From Dasypus novemcinctus (taxonomy: Eukaryota > Chordata > Mammalia > Cingulata > Dasypodidae): a DNA stretch of 64,000 bases. The stretch spans positions 31,354,770-31,418,769 of the forward strand of contig NC_080682.1 in assembly GCF_030445035.2 (NCBI RefSeq), written 5' to 3'. The notes below the pieces were generated by a model that saw only the letters and a list, made by a program, of their open reading frames with translations, was not told the origin of the DNA and did not search any database. This document shows, piece after piece, positions 1 through 13,500 of the stretch. The position numbers were made by a program, and so were the translations under genes. The first letter of the stretch is position 1, and each line of letters starts with the position of its first letter.

Positions 1-2739
1 AACACAGTGACATTATTCCTCTTTTCCATGGTCCAGTGCAGTGAAAATGCACAACAGCCACTTAAAGACAAAATTAATAAGTCATTGTCAAAAGTTTTAT
101 AGAAAATAATTATAATAGACATATCATAAATTTATATTTAATTGACATAATTCCAGAGTTTCAGTAAATGAAAATCTGATGCTAAAGAAAAATATCTTTT
201 CTGATTAATGTTATGATGCTTTCCATAAATTTGTTAGAATATTATGTTCAACCTTGGCATTATTTGAAATTAATGCATTTAATCAGTAATTAAAATCATT
301 TAAAATATTATTAGGTGGTAAACATTTTCCATTTCCAATGAAATATACAACTAATTACGTGGGGAGGGGTTAACTATGTCCTTTTAAACTCAAAATCGGT
401 TATTTGTGCAAGTAAAAGTTATACTGTGTTTCTTAAAAGATGTAGATGCAAAGGTAAAGTTTTAATATTGGTCACTAGTGGAATATATACCTCAAAATAG
501 TTTTTGAATATGGTAGAAAATAAAATGAGAGATAAATATAATGATACTATATATTTAATAAGCTGAATAAAAATATCTCTTCAGGAGGCAAATGCAATTG
601 GCTTGACTGATTTTTTATTGCTTGCTGACCTTTTTCTTGGTGATTTGTGAAATTAAATTGTTTACATTTTATAAAACAAATGAACTTATTTACCCATTAT
701 TGTTTTGCAGTAGTTAAAACTAAAAATGTTATGTGTAAGGCTTTTTATATATTTCATAAACCATAAAATATAAATGTCTGATGACAAACGTAGCACAACT
801 GTTCTTCACTATAAATTTTGACCACCAAACCACATCATTAATGCATTCATTACTTTTTTCATTAAAATTTTTTATATATTTTCTGCCCTAATCTTGTAAC
901 TGTCTTTTTTTATCAATTCATTTTTAAATGCCCTCCTCAAAACTCTTTTACATATTAACTTGACCATTGTCAACTTCAAAATAAAAAATTCCATTGCAAC
1001 AAAGATGGAACCTTAAAAAAAATTCTAAATCTTAAAATTGTACAATTCAAATTAATTTATTTTTTTAATCTGTGAGATAAACCATTGAGAGTAAGACTTC
1101 TCAGGATACCTCCAATTATGCTATTTAAATGTTTCCTTGCTTGTAAGTGAAAAGAATATTTTTTATTTTAAAGTAGTATTTAAAATACTACTTTGGAAAA
1201 CTTAAAATTAATTGCTTATTGATTTGAATAGGTATAAACAATAACATTATTTTAGTTATGTGCATGGGAATAAAACAAACTTAAATTTCTTTCCCTGTAT
1301 TCTCTACCTCCCAAATTAAAATGAGAAATGATAAGTAAAAATCCAACCAAATTAGAAGACATACATATCGTATTACATTAGAAAGAAATAACTTTTTATG
1401 TATATAATATAAATTACATTTTCTCTAAAAATGCAAATTTAGTTCCTTTTGAAATGTGCATTTTTACTCTTCCACCTTGCAAACATTTCAAATAATTACT
1501 TTCTATTATGAAAGTAAAACACTATCAGTCCTTTGTTCTATATCATTCAGCAGATTTCAAATGAATGAGATTTTTTAAAAACGACTTTTGGGTAATTCAT
1601 GAACTAAGAAATAAGTTTTCAGAAAATTGGTTCACATATGAAATTAAGCTTCTGTGGAAACTAAGGTTAGTAAAGTGCTCAGACAAAACCAAACAAACAT
1701 TCTGTCTGCATTTATTGCTGCCAAGTTACTAACCCTACTAATTAAATTGTTGATACTATAACAAAACAATTTTTGTAAATAAGTATATGAAACCCAGTTT
1801 TCTCCAATTTGCAAGCTACAGATGAGGCTTTATTTCACTTCTTGGAACTCTTCCCATTTAATTTCACTTTTCCCTTAAACTCATAATTCACCATAAATAA
1901 AGTGCCACCTATTTTGTAGCTCCTTATATGTAGTTAGGAGAGGATCCTTACTTTCTACTCTTGACACTACCATTGATTTTAGTTGTCAACTTTGCAAGTG
2001 ATTTAATTTCCTTCAATGATAATTTCTTCATCCAAAATGTAAAGACAATGTTTCTCCCTTAACTAAATCAGTGAGAGCTTTCTGAGTTTCAAATCTAACA
2101 TTAGGTATGGGAGACCTTTGAGAAGAATAAAATACTATGTAAATAGATACATTACTATATTCAGATTGTTGTTCATACAAGAGTAATAGTACTTCATAGA
2201 ATTAAAAATTACTGAGGTTTTCTTGGGTTAATTACATACAGAATGCCTACCTAGTGCTTAACAAGTCAGAACTTGGAATCACAGTTTCCTTATTCCAGAG
2301 CCCAAATTCATAATCACAAAAGATATGGTACAAAGCAAAAACATTGCATGTTTAAACCACACGGTTTTCATAATATCCTATTTCTCATGCAAGACAGTAT
2401 ACTCCCCACAATTATTGACACCTACAAATACAGGCATTCTAATTTTATAGATGGAAAATGAGCTAAGAAATGAACCCAAATTCTCTAATTCTATAAAAAT
2501 GTAAAACATATTAAAAAATTGCAAATTCACCCTTTTCCTCTCTTCTATATGTATAACCGTCCTACAAAGAGTAAGAATGTTGCAGCTAACATACCTGAAC
2601 AGAAAGCACTGAATCTTTTATTCTCAAACATGAGCATTGCCCTTTCAGTCCTGGAGGTGGGTTTTTCCTGGAAATGTGGGCATTGGGGGTTGCTAATCAT
2701 GGTATTCAGTGCTATTGGGAGCTTATTTGTTCTTTCCAT
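1..2739. other. AT-rich intergenic DNA, nothing recognised
   Basis: Very AT-rich DNA with frequent stops in all frames. I see no gene, RNA or repeat family that I can name. Short open frames here have no family-like features. Confidence 0.5.
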
Positions 2740-3260
2740 TTGGGTCTTCTCACTATTCTGGTAACATATGACTTCACTTTTTCTTAATACTTCATTGACT
2801 TTTCTACTCAAAGTTCTCATACGGTTTTCCTTTTAAATGAATTTTTCAGACTGTTAAGCATCATTTCCCTGTCCCTGAGTCTTCTGCTTGTCTGTTTAGA
2901 ATATCTCTTCAAACAATATGAACAACTCCTTGAATTTATTGCTATCTTGATCTCAAAATAAATAACACAATGAAAATCAGAAAGTATGTTTGTATTTAAA
3001 TTAACTATTTTGAATTCCATTATCTATACAAAGAAGTCAAAAATAAATTGAACATATATCACACAGGCGAGATATCGGAAGGGAAGGGACATAATTCATC
3101 ACACAGGTTTTTCTGCTTCTGCTTCAATCGTTGTGGGATCATTCCTACACTTTCCTTATGGAAATGCTGGTTATTCAGCTACTCTCAGATTATTTCATTT
3201 CAGCTTCTTGTATTCATAAGTCCCTGACTGCTAGTACCATTGATAATGTGTACTTTCTAA
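2740..3260. repeat. Duplicated block, copy 1 (pairs with 13130-13500)
   Basis: This stretch shares many words in the same order with 13130-13500. Shared pieces include a 'ctttttcttaa...acttcattgact' segment, a repeated 'ttctgcttctgcttcaat' segment and a shared end 'ctttctaattcctcctac'. The two copies flank the plus-strand olfactory receptor pseudogene at 9.6-10.9 kb, so the pair probably records a local duplication in the receptor cluster. No coding capacity is recognised. Confidence 0.6.
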
Positions 3261-3468
3261 TTCCTCCTACATTTGTAAAAGAAAACCATGTACTGGCACC
3301 TGTCTCTCAACATGCTCCCACAAAAAATGAGTTGTTATATACTCCAAAGGCATATATAAGGCAAGTAAAATAATTTAGATATTCAAATGAGTCAAATAAA
3401 GATCTGAATTTCATTACTAAAATGATTCCCAGGGGGTCTAACTCACATGATTAACTAAATACTGGTGT

Positions 3469-3935
3469 ATTAGGGTTCTCTAGGGAAACAGAATCAACAA
3501 GAGATATCTATCAATAGCATGCAATTTTATAAGTCTCTCATATGGCTGTGGGAATGCACAAGTCCAGGTTCTGAAGGCAGGCTGTAACCAAGACTCCAGT
3601 GAAAGTCCAGTGAAGGTCCTTGATGAGTTCTGGGAGATGTTGTCTGTCCAAAGACGAGCTGGGAAATTCTCACTCAATGCCGGAATCACTTCCCCTTTTA
3701 AGGGAGTCAACTGATTGGATAAAGCATCACTCATTGCTGATGGCAATCTCCCTGATTGATGTAATTATAATCAGCTATCTATGATTACCACTGCAGTAAA
3801 GTCAATTGTGACTAAAGTCCATAAATGCCTTTGTATTACATTTAGCCCAGTGCTTGCTTGACCAAGTAGCTGGGCACAATTACCTGGGCTCGTTGACACA
3901 ATAGCCTAACCATAAGGAAATAGGTGAGTTTGAAG
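3469..3935 (+). repeat. Interspersed repeat R1, copy 1
   Basis: Begins 'tattagggttctctaggg' and ends near 'ggctcgttgacacaatagcc'. The same family recurs at 51827-52340 (same strand) and 18953-19195 (opposite strand, one end only). The opening word is familiar from a widely dispersed mammalian repeat, probably a non-autonomous DNA transposon or LTR, but I cannot name the family securely. Confidence 0.6.
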
Positions 3936-6139
3936 GACTTTTCCTAAATCACATTAACAGGTAATGGCAGATCAAGACTAGGACCTCCATTTCTACTTTT
4001 ACTGTGGAAGAATTCCTGACTTTTGATTTGAATGTGCTATTATAGAAGGATATTTCAGTAGCCACAGTTGAGGAAATTCAAATTATATAATGAATAGTTA
4101 CTTCTTTGAAAAAGGTAGAACCCAAACATATTATTGAAATTTTCAAAAAACTCAAAAAGCTATGAAATGTCTTGAAAAGAACATAGGAACAAAATGTTTT
4201 CTTGAAATGATAAATTCAATTATCCTTAATTATAATGAATAAATTATCTTTTTATAGAATACTGGAGGTCTTCATAGATGATTTTGGTTCTCCTATCTGT
4301 GAAATGGGAAATCCTGTTATGCGGCCCACTTTATGATAGTTATTTTTGGATTTTCACTAGAGAAAATTTTCAAAAAATACTGTATAACTGCTATAGATAT
4401 CTATATTCAGTGGTAAAAGATAATGAACTAAGCTCATTGAACAAAATTTATTCCTTGTGATTCCCTTGTGTTACAAATGGTGAAATATTCACACAATATT
4501 TTTTAATTAACAATAAAAGATCTAGTATTTAGTAAATTTTTATAATATATTAGACACATAAATCTTTAACCAAGTGTCTTATGTGGATTATTTCACTTAA
4601 TTCTCATAAGAATCCTTGTGGAAGGTACTGTTATTATCACTGTTTTATAAATGACAAAAATAAGGCTCAGATATGTATGAAACTTGCCTAATATTATTCA
4701 CAGATAACTATATTTGAACCCATTTAGTCTAGTTAAAGCTCTCTCAACCACAGTGATAACCTCCCTTCCTTGTGGGTAAAACTGCAAATTATATTTTAGG
4801 AGTTGAGGACCAGCTCTAAATTAAGGAAATCAATGTGGCCCTAAAAATCAAGCATTGTAAGTTTTCCCATTTTTATTCTTTTTAGAGGGTCAGGGTGAGG
4901 CAGCATGAACATTTGTGTCCTTAATGTCCCTTTCAGGATTTTCTTCACGAATTTATTGCAACAGAGATGATTTCAAGTAATCAGAAGTTTTAAATACGAT
5001 GGCATTTCTATTCAGTACATACATATCAGAGGCTGGTCACATTTTGTGTAGCACACCCTGATTATTCAGGATCTTCTGTAACCTGCTACAAATTTATTAT
5101 TTCTTTCCATTAAAATGAAAATAAGAGCCATTGTTAGTTCAGCAAATCAAGGAAACATGAAAAAGAACAAATTATAACTTTGAATACTCAATAACAGTGA
5201 TTAGATTCAAAAGATCAATTTAGGATTTATCCAAATATTATCAGAATTATAAAAGTATAAACAGACTCATACTTCTTAATGCTGATACTGAAATCAAGCC
5301 ATATATAGGTATAAAAAGATGCGGATTTTGTTATGAAGATAGCTGCAGATTTAGATGTTTTTTACTTCTTCATATCACATATCTCTTCACAGGGGAAGGG
5401 GAGCAGAAATATATCTGCCTAGTTATATGCATCTGGAACTCAAATAATGGAAATCCATGGGATATAATGCTTATGGAATAGCTTATATGTGTACATTTAC
5501 TAAGGGTAATTGAAAAAACAGTGTGATAACTTCCATAGAATAAGTTTTGCAACAGTTTCCTGTATTGCAATACTGGATTGTGATCTGTGTTTTACTTTGT
5601 TTTATTTCATTCATTATATAACGTATTGTTCTTATATCATATTAAGACTTAATAAGTTTTTAACTTTATGGAAATGATATTGAAATACGATATCCTTTAA
5701 AAAGAAATGAGAACATCATACAACACTAAAATCCTCTTTGGCCTCTACTACATTTATTCCCCAAAGGGAAATATTTCCTTCCACACCTTTTCCTATTCAT
5801 CAGAGAGTACACAGATATTCATGTAATCTAAATGGCATTTTTTTTTAGTGACTTCTTATCATGTAGGATATCTTATTGTGATCATCATTGTGTGTCTAAT
5901 GTTTTTTGCTGAATAATATAGCTCAATGATTTATTCATGCTAGATATACCAGATAGAGCCAAAATTTAAATATCTGACTTATTTTCCATAATAAGTACCT
6001 AACACACATTATTTCCATTCCGTTTTTGTTAGATATTTAGATCATTTATATTTTCCAAATTTGAACAATCTTGCAATGACTATAAGGCAGTTTCAAAAGA
6101 CAACATTCTGATTTCCTAAAACATCATCAAACTCTTATA
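3936..6139. other. Intergenic DNA, nothing recognised
   Basis: AT-rich, no recognised gene or repeat. Confidence 0.4.
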
Positions 6140-7165
6140 TGGACAATCTTTTCCATTTTATTTTCTTGAAAATGATGTATGATAAAAATATCTCAGTGTT
6201 TAATTTACATTTCCTTTATCCTAACGAGTTTGGTAATAAGTTATATGCTTATTGAAGAATTGGAATGTCTATGTATTGCCTATCACAATATTTTACTCTT
6301 TTGCAAAATTGGGTTACTTATCTTTATATTATTGATTTGTAGGAAGCACACAAAGTTGCTTGTGTTCTGCTGCTTTTTTAAAATACTTTTGTTCATATAG
6401 AATTTTTTTCACATAGTTTAAAATGTGTTATAATTTTCTTTATGACTTTGCATTATATGTTTTAATTTTTTTCTCTACCTAACCTATAAATACATTGTGC
6501 TAATTGCTCCTCCAATATGTTTTCCTTTTTTGTGTAATACATTTGTATCTTTCAACCATCTGGAATATATTTTTTATTACTGGTGAGACAGAATTTTCTA
6601 TTTTCCTTCTTCCTCAGATAGAGATTGAAAGTCCTAATTCCTGAAAAAATCTGTTATTTCATATGATTCAAAATGTCAACTTAAAAAGAATAAAACCTAA
6701 TATATTTAAGGATATGTTTACTGATTGCCTTCAAGTCTATCAATCTGCTTATTCCAACAAAACTTTAAATGCCATAGTTTTATAATATACTTCAATATCT
6801 GCAAGGGTCTGTAAACTTCTTTGCTATTTTTAGAATGTTAACTTATCTATTTTGGATATTATCTATTTCTGAATTTTGGAATCAGCTTATAAAATTTCAT
6901 AAATTTTTGTCAGATTTTTTATTTTAAATTATTCAATATAAGGATTATTTTGGGTAAACTGATACCTTAACTATATTGATTATTCCTAAACATGTGGTAT
7001 ATATATTTACTTACTTCAATCTTTTTTATCTTTTGGTAAAATTCAAAGAGGAGTTACCATTTTCAATCATAGGGAAGATGACTCACATTGAAAATAACTT
7101 TTTATTTTTTGAAAATTACACCACATTCAGGATAATTGCAATAGGAATTTCAGTTATGTGGCAGT
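6140..7165 (-). mobile_element. Old L1 fragment, 3' part, antisense
   Basis: The plus strand reads like the complement of an old L1 3' portion. It has runs resembling 'ttattgatttgtagga' and 'caaccatctggaatat', then a segment like 'gataccttaactatattgatt', which matches the complement of the late ORF2 region. It is heavily diverged, no open reading frame survives, and the edges are approximate. Confidence 0.55.
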
Positions 7166-8170
7166 AAAACTTCCAGAGATTTTGCACTATATTAGATTAT
7201 GGGATATTAATTTGGAGTCCTTGGATGAAATCCAAATAACAAATCCATGAACTCACTAAAATTATAGTCTATACATATATCAAATGTATTTTTTTCTAAA
7301 ATAACTTCATAGGCACCCATGAAAAGTAAAAGGCATTGTTCAATTGCTGTTATAAATTGTCAGGAGTATGTGATTAATTTTAATTAATGTGTAGGGTTTA
7401 TTTTATTTTTTTATGAAACTGAGCCTTGACTTGAACAGTTTTGTCACAAATTTTAGATCAGCTAACTATTAATTGCAATAAGGAAGTAAGAGATGTTGCA
7501 TAATAATTTGCATGAAGGAAAAACTTCCTTTTTAACAAGAACATTTCAGGAGTTGGCCCTACAAGTATTTACTGAGCCTGGTAAGGAAAGAATGTGTTTC
7601 TATTCAAAGAGATGAAAGGTTGTGAAACAAAGAAATGAAGAATTATCGGTAGATGCAATTTGTCCCTCCACCGGTGCTGCCCTGAAAGAAAGTCCCAGAA
7701 AGTGGACCATAGGATGAAAATATTGAGAACTCCTATCTTAGACTGGAAAGTGAACTGGGAAAGAAGGTAAATTCCAGGAAGACATAACTTGACATTGTAC
7801 TTGAAATCTGTACAATGGAGGAAAACTTTTCCCCAAATATCTGCTTTTTGCTCTTTTTCTCCCTAAATTATTTTTCATGTTCTAAAAACATTCTGAAAAC
7901 TCTTTCTGAGATTTTCATCCAGGGGCCCAATGCTTAAAATAATGAGCCTACTGAAGTCTAATGACATTACTGAATTTTCAAGATTTAGCACAGTGATGCA
8001 CATTGGAAAGTACTGTGAATACACAGCAACTTTTCTGCCATTGAAAAATAGATAATCATTGTTTTTTTCATACATGCCAGAAATATAAAAACACTCTTAA
8101 GTCATACTACTAACTTTATCTCTCAAAATTGACCTAGAAAAGAATATTTCATCTAAGTGTTCACGTTGTT
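7166..8170. other. Intergenic DNA, nothing recognised
   Basis: No gene or clear repeat family seen. Confidence 0.4.
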
Positions 8171-8537
8171 TTTCTTTTTTTTTAAGAACTTTATTCCCCA
8201 CTCACCAGAGATGGTTACTTTGTCTGTTTGCCCATTAACTGCTTGTTGTCTGCTCATTGTCCCTGCTTGCTGTGTTTCCTCATTGTGTCCACTCATTGTG
8301 TCTACTCACCTTCTTTATGAGGCACCAGGAACCGAACCCAGTACCTCCCATGTGGGGGGCAGGTGACCAACCACTTGAGCCACATTCATTCCCAACACGT
8401 TGTATCTGCTTATTGTGTCAGTGTGTTTTATCAGCTCTAGTCAGTTTGTCTTCTTTAGGAGGCACCAGAAATTGAACCTGGGACCTACCATATAGGAGGT
8501 GGGCACCCAATTTCTTGAACCTCATCCTTTCCCCACC
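8171..8537 (-). mobile_element. DAS-type tRNA-derived SINE, two units
   Basis: On the minus strand there are two tRNA-like heads in tandem. The plus strand shows two copies of a 'gaggcaccag...gaac' box followed by a complemented 'tgggaggt' box and a 'gtggctcaa'-type A-box segment (about 8317-8385 and 8458-8525). The tail is A/T-rich (poly-T at 8168-8183) and contains repeated 'tcattgtgtc' words. This is the layout of armadillo DAS SINEs, which supports a xenarthran host. Confidence 0.75.
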
Positions 8538-8699
8538 TTCTTTTTCATAGTTAGTGTGAGACTGTGGCATTTTTTACAATTGAAATTAATTATTTACATT
8601 ACTATTGTTTTTATATGTTCACTTCAAAGAACTATACTCAATATGTTAGTGGAGACTGTATGTATTTTTTCATTGCTGTACCCCTACCACCAAGGAGAG

Positions 8700-9130
8700 T
8701 GACTGAGTCATAATAAAGAATCAATAAAAGATAGTGATAAAGATCAAGACAATGGTTACCAGACGTTCTGAGAAGAGGAGGAGGGAAGAATAGATAGAAC
8801 CTAGGGATTTTTTAAGGGCATTGGAAGTGTTTTGCATGATATTGCAATGACAGTTATAGGATATTATACCTTTTGTCAAAACCTATAACATTGTAAAATG
8901 CAAAGAGTAAACCATAATGTAAACTATAGGCCTTGGATAATGGCAATGATTTAATGTTCATTGATCAATTTTAACAAATGTGTCACACTAATGTAAGAAG
9001 TTACTATAAGGGAAAATACAAAAGGTGGAGTGGTTAGGTATAGGTATACCCCTATACCCCCATACTTTCTATGTAACTTTTCTGTAATCTACAATTTGAT
9101 TTAAAATAAAATGTATTATATGAAAAAAAG
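8700..9130 (+). mobile_element. L1 3' end with A-rich tail
   Basis: Sense-oriented L1 3' UTR-like sequence, including 'cattgatcaattttaacaaa', ending in 'aaaataaaatg' and a short A-rich tail near 9120. No ORF2 coding remains in this piece. Confidence 0.5.
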
Positions 9131-9169
9131 AAGGCCTTGGAACTGAAGTTAACAGGACAAATATGTGAA

Positions 9170-9420
9170 CCATCTCTCATGAACAATAACAAATGTATAA
9201 TACTAGTACAGGGTGTTCATAATCAGATGGGTTGGGGAAAAATACACCAAATTTAAGATACAGGCTATAGTTAGTAGTAATATTTTGACAATGCTCTTTC
9301 ACAGTTTGTAACAAATGTTTTACAACAATGCAAGGTGTTGGTGGTGGGGTGATGTATGGAAGCCCTGTATGATGAAATTCATGTTCACTTATAAGTTCAC
9401 AACTTTTTCTATACACTTGT
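9170..9420 (+). mobile_element. L1 3' UTR-like fragment
   Basis: Contains 'caggctatagttagtagtaa', 'gtaacaaatgttttacaaca' and 'ggtggtggggtgatgtatgg', words typical of L1 3' UTRs in this lineage. It lies just downstream of another L1 tail, so this may be a second truncated copy. Non-coding. Confidence 0.45.
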
Positions 9421-9588
9421 TAATGCATGTTCTGTATAAATGATATACTTCAGTACAATTTTATTTAAATCAATCAATATATATTTATTGAATGACTGAA
9501 TGACTTTGAAAATAAATTAAAAAGTTCAGTGTTCTAGTGTTTTATGTGTATTAACTTCCCCCTCTCAATTATTAATTCCACAGCAGTC

Positions 9589-10876
9589 ATGGGGCATGAA
9601 AATATCACAGAATTTTTACTCCTGGGATTTTTAATTATTATTTTTTATCCCTCTCTTCCATGTGACTTTTTGCATGCTGTCTGCTCTCTGTGTCCATTTA
9701 GCTGTACTTTCTTTCTGTGTCTGTATTTATTTATTTTCCCCTCTCCCCTTGTGTCTTGCTCGAGTCATTCACTGTTGGCTCTTCTGTATTCTTGTTTGTC
9801 TTCCTTCTTTTGTTGTTATCGTCTTTGCAGAGTCAGCTCTCCGTGGCATCTGCAGGCCGGGTGGTGATCCACAGAGTACAGGCAAACCTGCCTTCACAAG
9901 GAGGCCCTGGACATGAACTGAGGGCCTCCCCTAGGGTAGATAGGAGCTCATCTGATTGAGCCACAGCCACTTCTCCTGGGCCTTTTTAGTAATGAAGATG
10001 TAAAGGCTCCCTGCTTTGTGCTGTTCTTAACTTTGTTACCTTGAGATTCTCTTCAGAAACCTGCTCATTCTGCTTATCACCAGGGCAGACACCTCAGTGA
10101 GCAGCCCATGTACTTTTTCCTCAGTTACCTGTCCTTCATGGACATCTGCTTCACCTCAACTGTAGCTCTAAAACTGATCAAGGACTTACTGGTCACTCGT
10201 CTAGTGGAAGACCATCTCTGACAACAGCTGTTTTATGCCCAAATGTTTCATGACCACTTCTTTGGCACCACGGCATCTTCATTTTGGTGACCATGGGTTA
10301 CAACCACTATGCAGCCATCTGCGGACCCCTTCACTATATGATCATCATGAGCAGGCTGGTGTGCTGTGTTCTGGTGATGGCATCTGTTATTGGAGCATTT
10401 ATCCATTCAATCATGCAGGTATTGATTATCATAGAACTTCCCTTCTGTGGCCCCAATTGAGTAGATCACAATTCTTGTAATGTATTTCCCCTGCTAAAGC
10501 TGGCCTGCACTGACACCTGTCTGTTGGATATTGCAATCATTACAAACACAGTAATAATATCCATTTTGACTTTTGTTGCCTTGGTAATTTCCTACATCAT
10601 CATCTTGTCCACTCTGAGGACCCACTCATCTGATGGCCGATGCAAAGCACTCTCCACCGGTGGCTCGCGCATCACTGTGGTGCTCATGTTCTTCTTGCCC
10701 CTCGTCTTCACCTGTGTCCCCATGGCTGATTCTGTCAGTGATGAAGGGTATTTGCTCTGTTTTACACCATGGTTGCCCCCATGTTTAACCCCCTCATCTA
10801 CACACTGAGAAATACAGACATGAACAACGCCATGAGGAAAGTGTGGTGCCGAGATAAGCTGTTTGAAGGGAATTGA
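9589..10876 (+). pseudogene. Olfactory receptor pseudogene, family 4-like, split by a SINE
   Basis: Remnant of a class II olfactory receptor, a seven-helix receptor of the sensory neuron membrane. The frame starts at 9589 with MGHENITEFLLLGF, including an N-terminal glycosylation site (NIT). It is cut at about 9633 by a SINE and resumes near 9981. Readable pieces include [12 protein letters not shown] (TM2), a damaged TM3 end with YNHYAAICGPLHY, MIIMSRLVC, a TM5 segment ending SYIIILSTLRTHSS, KALSTGGSRITVV (TM6) and a broken TM7, with a stop at 10874-10876. Frameshifts and stops occur besides the SINE, so it cannot encode a receptor. MIIMSR and the TM6 text suggest OR family 4. It lies on the opposite strand to the two other receptor loci in this window. 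Confidence 0.9.
9634..9980 (-). mobile_element. DAS-like SINE inserted in the OR pseudogene
   Basis: A minus-strand tRNA-headed SINE. The plus strand reads 'gaggccctggacatgaactg' and 'tgagccacagcc' near 9900-9970 (complement of the tRNA-like head), with a T-rich start at 9635. Receptor coding resumes at about 9981, and 'gggattttta' (left) and 'ggcctttttagta' (right) look like a decayed target duplication. Confidence 0.75.
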
Positions 10877-12689
10877 TGCCTTTCCTGTTTGAGTCCTTGT
10901 TCTATCTTGTTCTTTTCATAGACTTGTGATTGTCAACATATTCAGCTGGGACTGAAGGATGATGTGCTAATATTTATAGTTGTAAACCTCATAGAAGGAA
11001 GATCTGTCAGTTGTTCTCTGTAACGTTACTTCTCTGAACCTGTACACAAAGGTAATGGATCAGAAGAAATCATCCCTTCCGGCTCTGACATTCTAGAGCT
11101 TATTTTGACTCATGATTCCACACATAGCCAATATTATTGCCATTTTATCAGAACAAATTTTAAGTACTACATGGTTTGGAAGTTGTGTTCTTTAAAGAAC
11201 TTGTTGTGATTGAGACACCTCTCATGGGTTGAGAGAGGTCCTAAGTATTTCCATTTCTTTGAGGATTCCATTATTACAACAACAAAAAAGCAATGCCAGA
11301 AAACATTGCAAATATTTTTGTACATTTTAAGTCTTTACATTGAAAAAACTCCATGTCTTTAAAATAAGGCAATTAAATGTAAGTATGTATTCACAGCATC
11401 ATTATGGAAGTTATGAATATGTGAATATTGTTATTAATTTTACCCATTGAGTGGTGTGTTCCAGTAATTTGAAATTTCAAGTTGGATGGTGATCATCTTT
11501 CAATCCTGTGAATGTACTTCTATGACTACATTTATGACTTCATTTTAAAAATACTTCATGAATATGCAATTGATTCTCTTTGTGAAAATGCAGTATGGAA
11601 AATTTCCCACCCAGTGAAAAGTCCTGAACTTAGAAGGTACATAAGTGAAGAGATGGAATTTCTGAGTGTAATTTGTTAATCTTCATCGTCCATCATACAA
11701 ATAGTATCTTTTGAAGTTTTCTTTCACTGTTCAAACTATGCAAACTTTCCATTACACTCAGAAAGTCCCTTTTATTAGGGAGAAATAAAGAATATTGGAC
11801 AAAGAAACTGGTGAGACTGATTGCAACCTGGGCTATGGGCCAAGATCACCTTTGGTCCATGAGCTATTTCCTTCATTTATGCAGGAAACTTCAAGCTGTA
11901 TGATCAGGATGATAGTTTCAATATCATCTAGTGTCATCCACTCCCACAACACTCATATGAAGACTATAACTAAGGCTTAGAAAATGGATGAAAGTTCACC
12001 AAGTTTGCAAATATGAATAGAACTTAACTGATGGTGTACGGTATTCCTTCCTTTTAATCATGGCCTCCATTAAGGAAAATGACTAATATATATTAATGTA
12101 TCACTATCCCCTATGTAACAGAAAGCCAAGTGTCCAAGTCAGGAGTATACTTGCAGAAATAAGATGAAATGATGAACATGCCAGCAACAGTTTTTCCCTT
12201 CACAAAATTCCACATGTATACTGTTTGAAAGACGAGGGAATTTAGAAATTAAGGGGAAGCACATAAATGATGAAGTATATTTAAAATGAGTTGAGAAAGA
12301 TAGTAGTGGATCAAGTCAAATTCTAATTTTGATGTGGATCTTGTGATGATTACTTCCTGGAATGATTATCTAATTCAAGAAGTTGAATATCAGTGGAGAT
12401 GTCTAGAGCTGGATGGGCAAGTGTTACATTTTGCTGTTTATTTAGGGATGCTATCGTTTTGTTCTCCACTAAAAGTTAGTAGCATTTCAGTTCCCTTTGT
12501 AGATGGCCTGAAATAGAACACCCAAATGAGAAATATATTGCCTCTTAAATCCAAAGAAAGCAACTATCTGTAGTGCATCTTTTATGGTTGTATAAGAGTA
12601 GGCAGATGCAACAGCTTATCCTTCACTTAGAAGGTTTTCTCAACTTGCCCCACAACATTGGGCACTGAGAAATTTCATCAAGGTGGAAG
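10877..12689. other. Intergenic DNA, nothing recognised
   Basis: No gene or nameable repeat seen. The low-scoring open frames have no receptor, transposon or other family features. Confidence 0.4.
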
Positions 12690-13095
12690 GATTCTGACCT
12701 TTGTTGGATTTATTTCCCATCCTCTGCATGTTGTGTCACTCTAAGTTTCCTTTTTTTTTTTTTCACATGACTATAACAGATGAAGATGTTTTCTTAAAAT
12801 CTTTCTCTGTTAAGAATTTCTATCAATTTTTTTTACTATTTTTGAGGTTATATAGTTTTCTCCTTGAATATGTGAATCTCTAATGAAGAAGCATATATTC
12901 TTGCATATATTGGTCATGAAGCATTAAGTGTCTGTCATGATTTGCTGAAGTCATTTTGCTCACATTGTATTTAGCACTCTCATTTATATTTACGACTGAG
13001 ATTGGGCCATAATTTCCTTTCTCATTTGGTTTTGATTTTATATTTATATTACTTTTATTAAATGAATTGATGGTAATCATTATAGTCTATATTGC
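12690..13095 (-). mobile_element. L1 fragment, antisense
   Basis: The plus strand resembles the complement of an L1 ORF2 region ('gagattgggccataatttcc', then 'ttggttttgattttatattt'). Diverged and without an open frame. Confidence 0.4.
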
Positions 13096-13129
13096 AGGGT
13101 GATTATTTGTTCCTTTGCTTAGGGTTTTG

Positions 13130-13500
13130 GCACTACTTTAGTAACACGTGAATCACTTTTTCTTAAATGATACTTCATTGACTTACTATGAAAAGACTTA
13201 CTGAACTTTCACTGTTTAACAATGTTATATTTACAATGGAGACAAAAATATATTTGGCATGTATTACACATTCAGGCAGGCTAGGGAAGGGGGCAGACAT
13301 AATTTAACCACAGGATCTTCTGCTTCTGCTTCTGCTTCAATTATTGTGGACACATTCTTATGCTTTCCTTCTCAGTGTTTTCTCTCTTTCCTTATTGAAA
13401 TGCTGGTCATTCTTCTACTTCTAAAATTATTTAATCTTCTTGAATTCATATTTCCTTCACCATTAGTGCTCTTAATCATATGCACTTTCTAATTCCTCCT
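13130..13500. repeat. Duplicated block, copy 2 (pairs with 2740-3260)
   Basis: Aligns by eye with 2740-3260: shared 'ctttttcttaa', 'acttcattgactt', the run of 'tctgctt' units, 'tgctggtcattc'/'tgctggttattc', and the identical end 'ctttctaattcctcctac'. The (TCTGCT) run is one unit longer here. Confidence 0.6.

Noticed and set aside
8157-8475. Cysteine-rich open frames near 8.2-8.5 kb
   Set aside because: They are translations of an inverted SINE pair.
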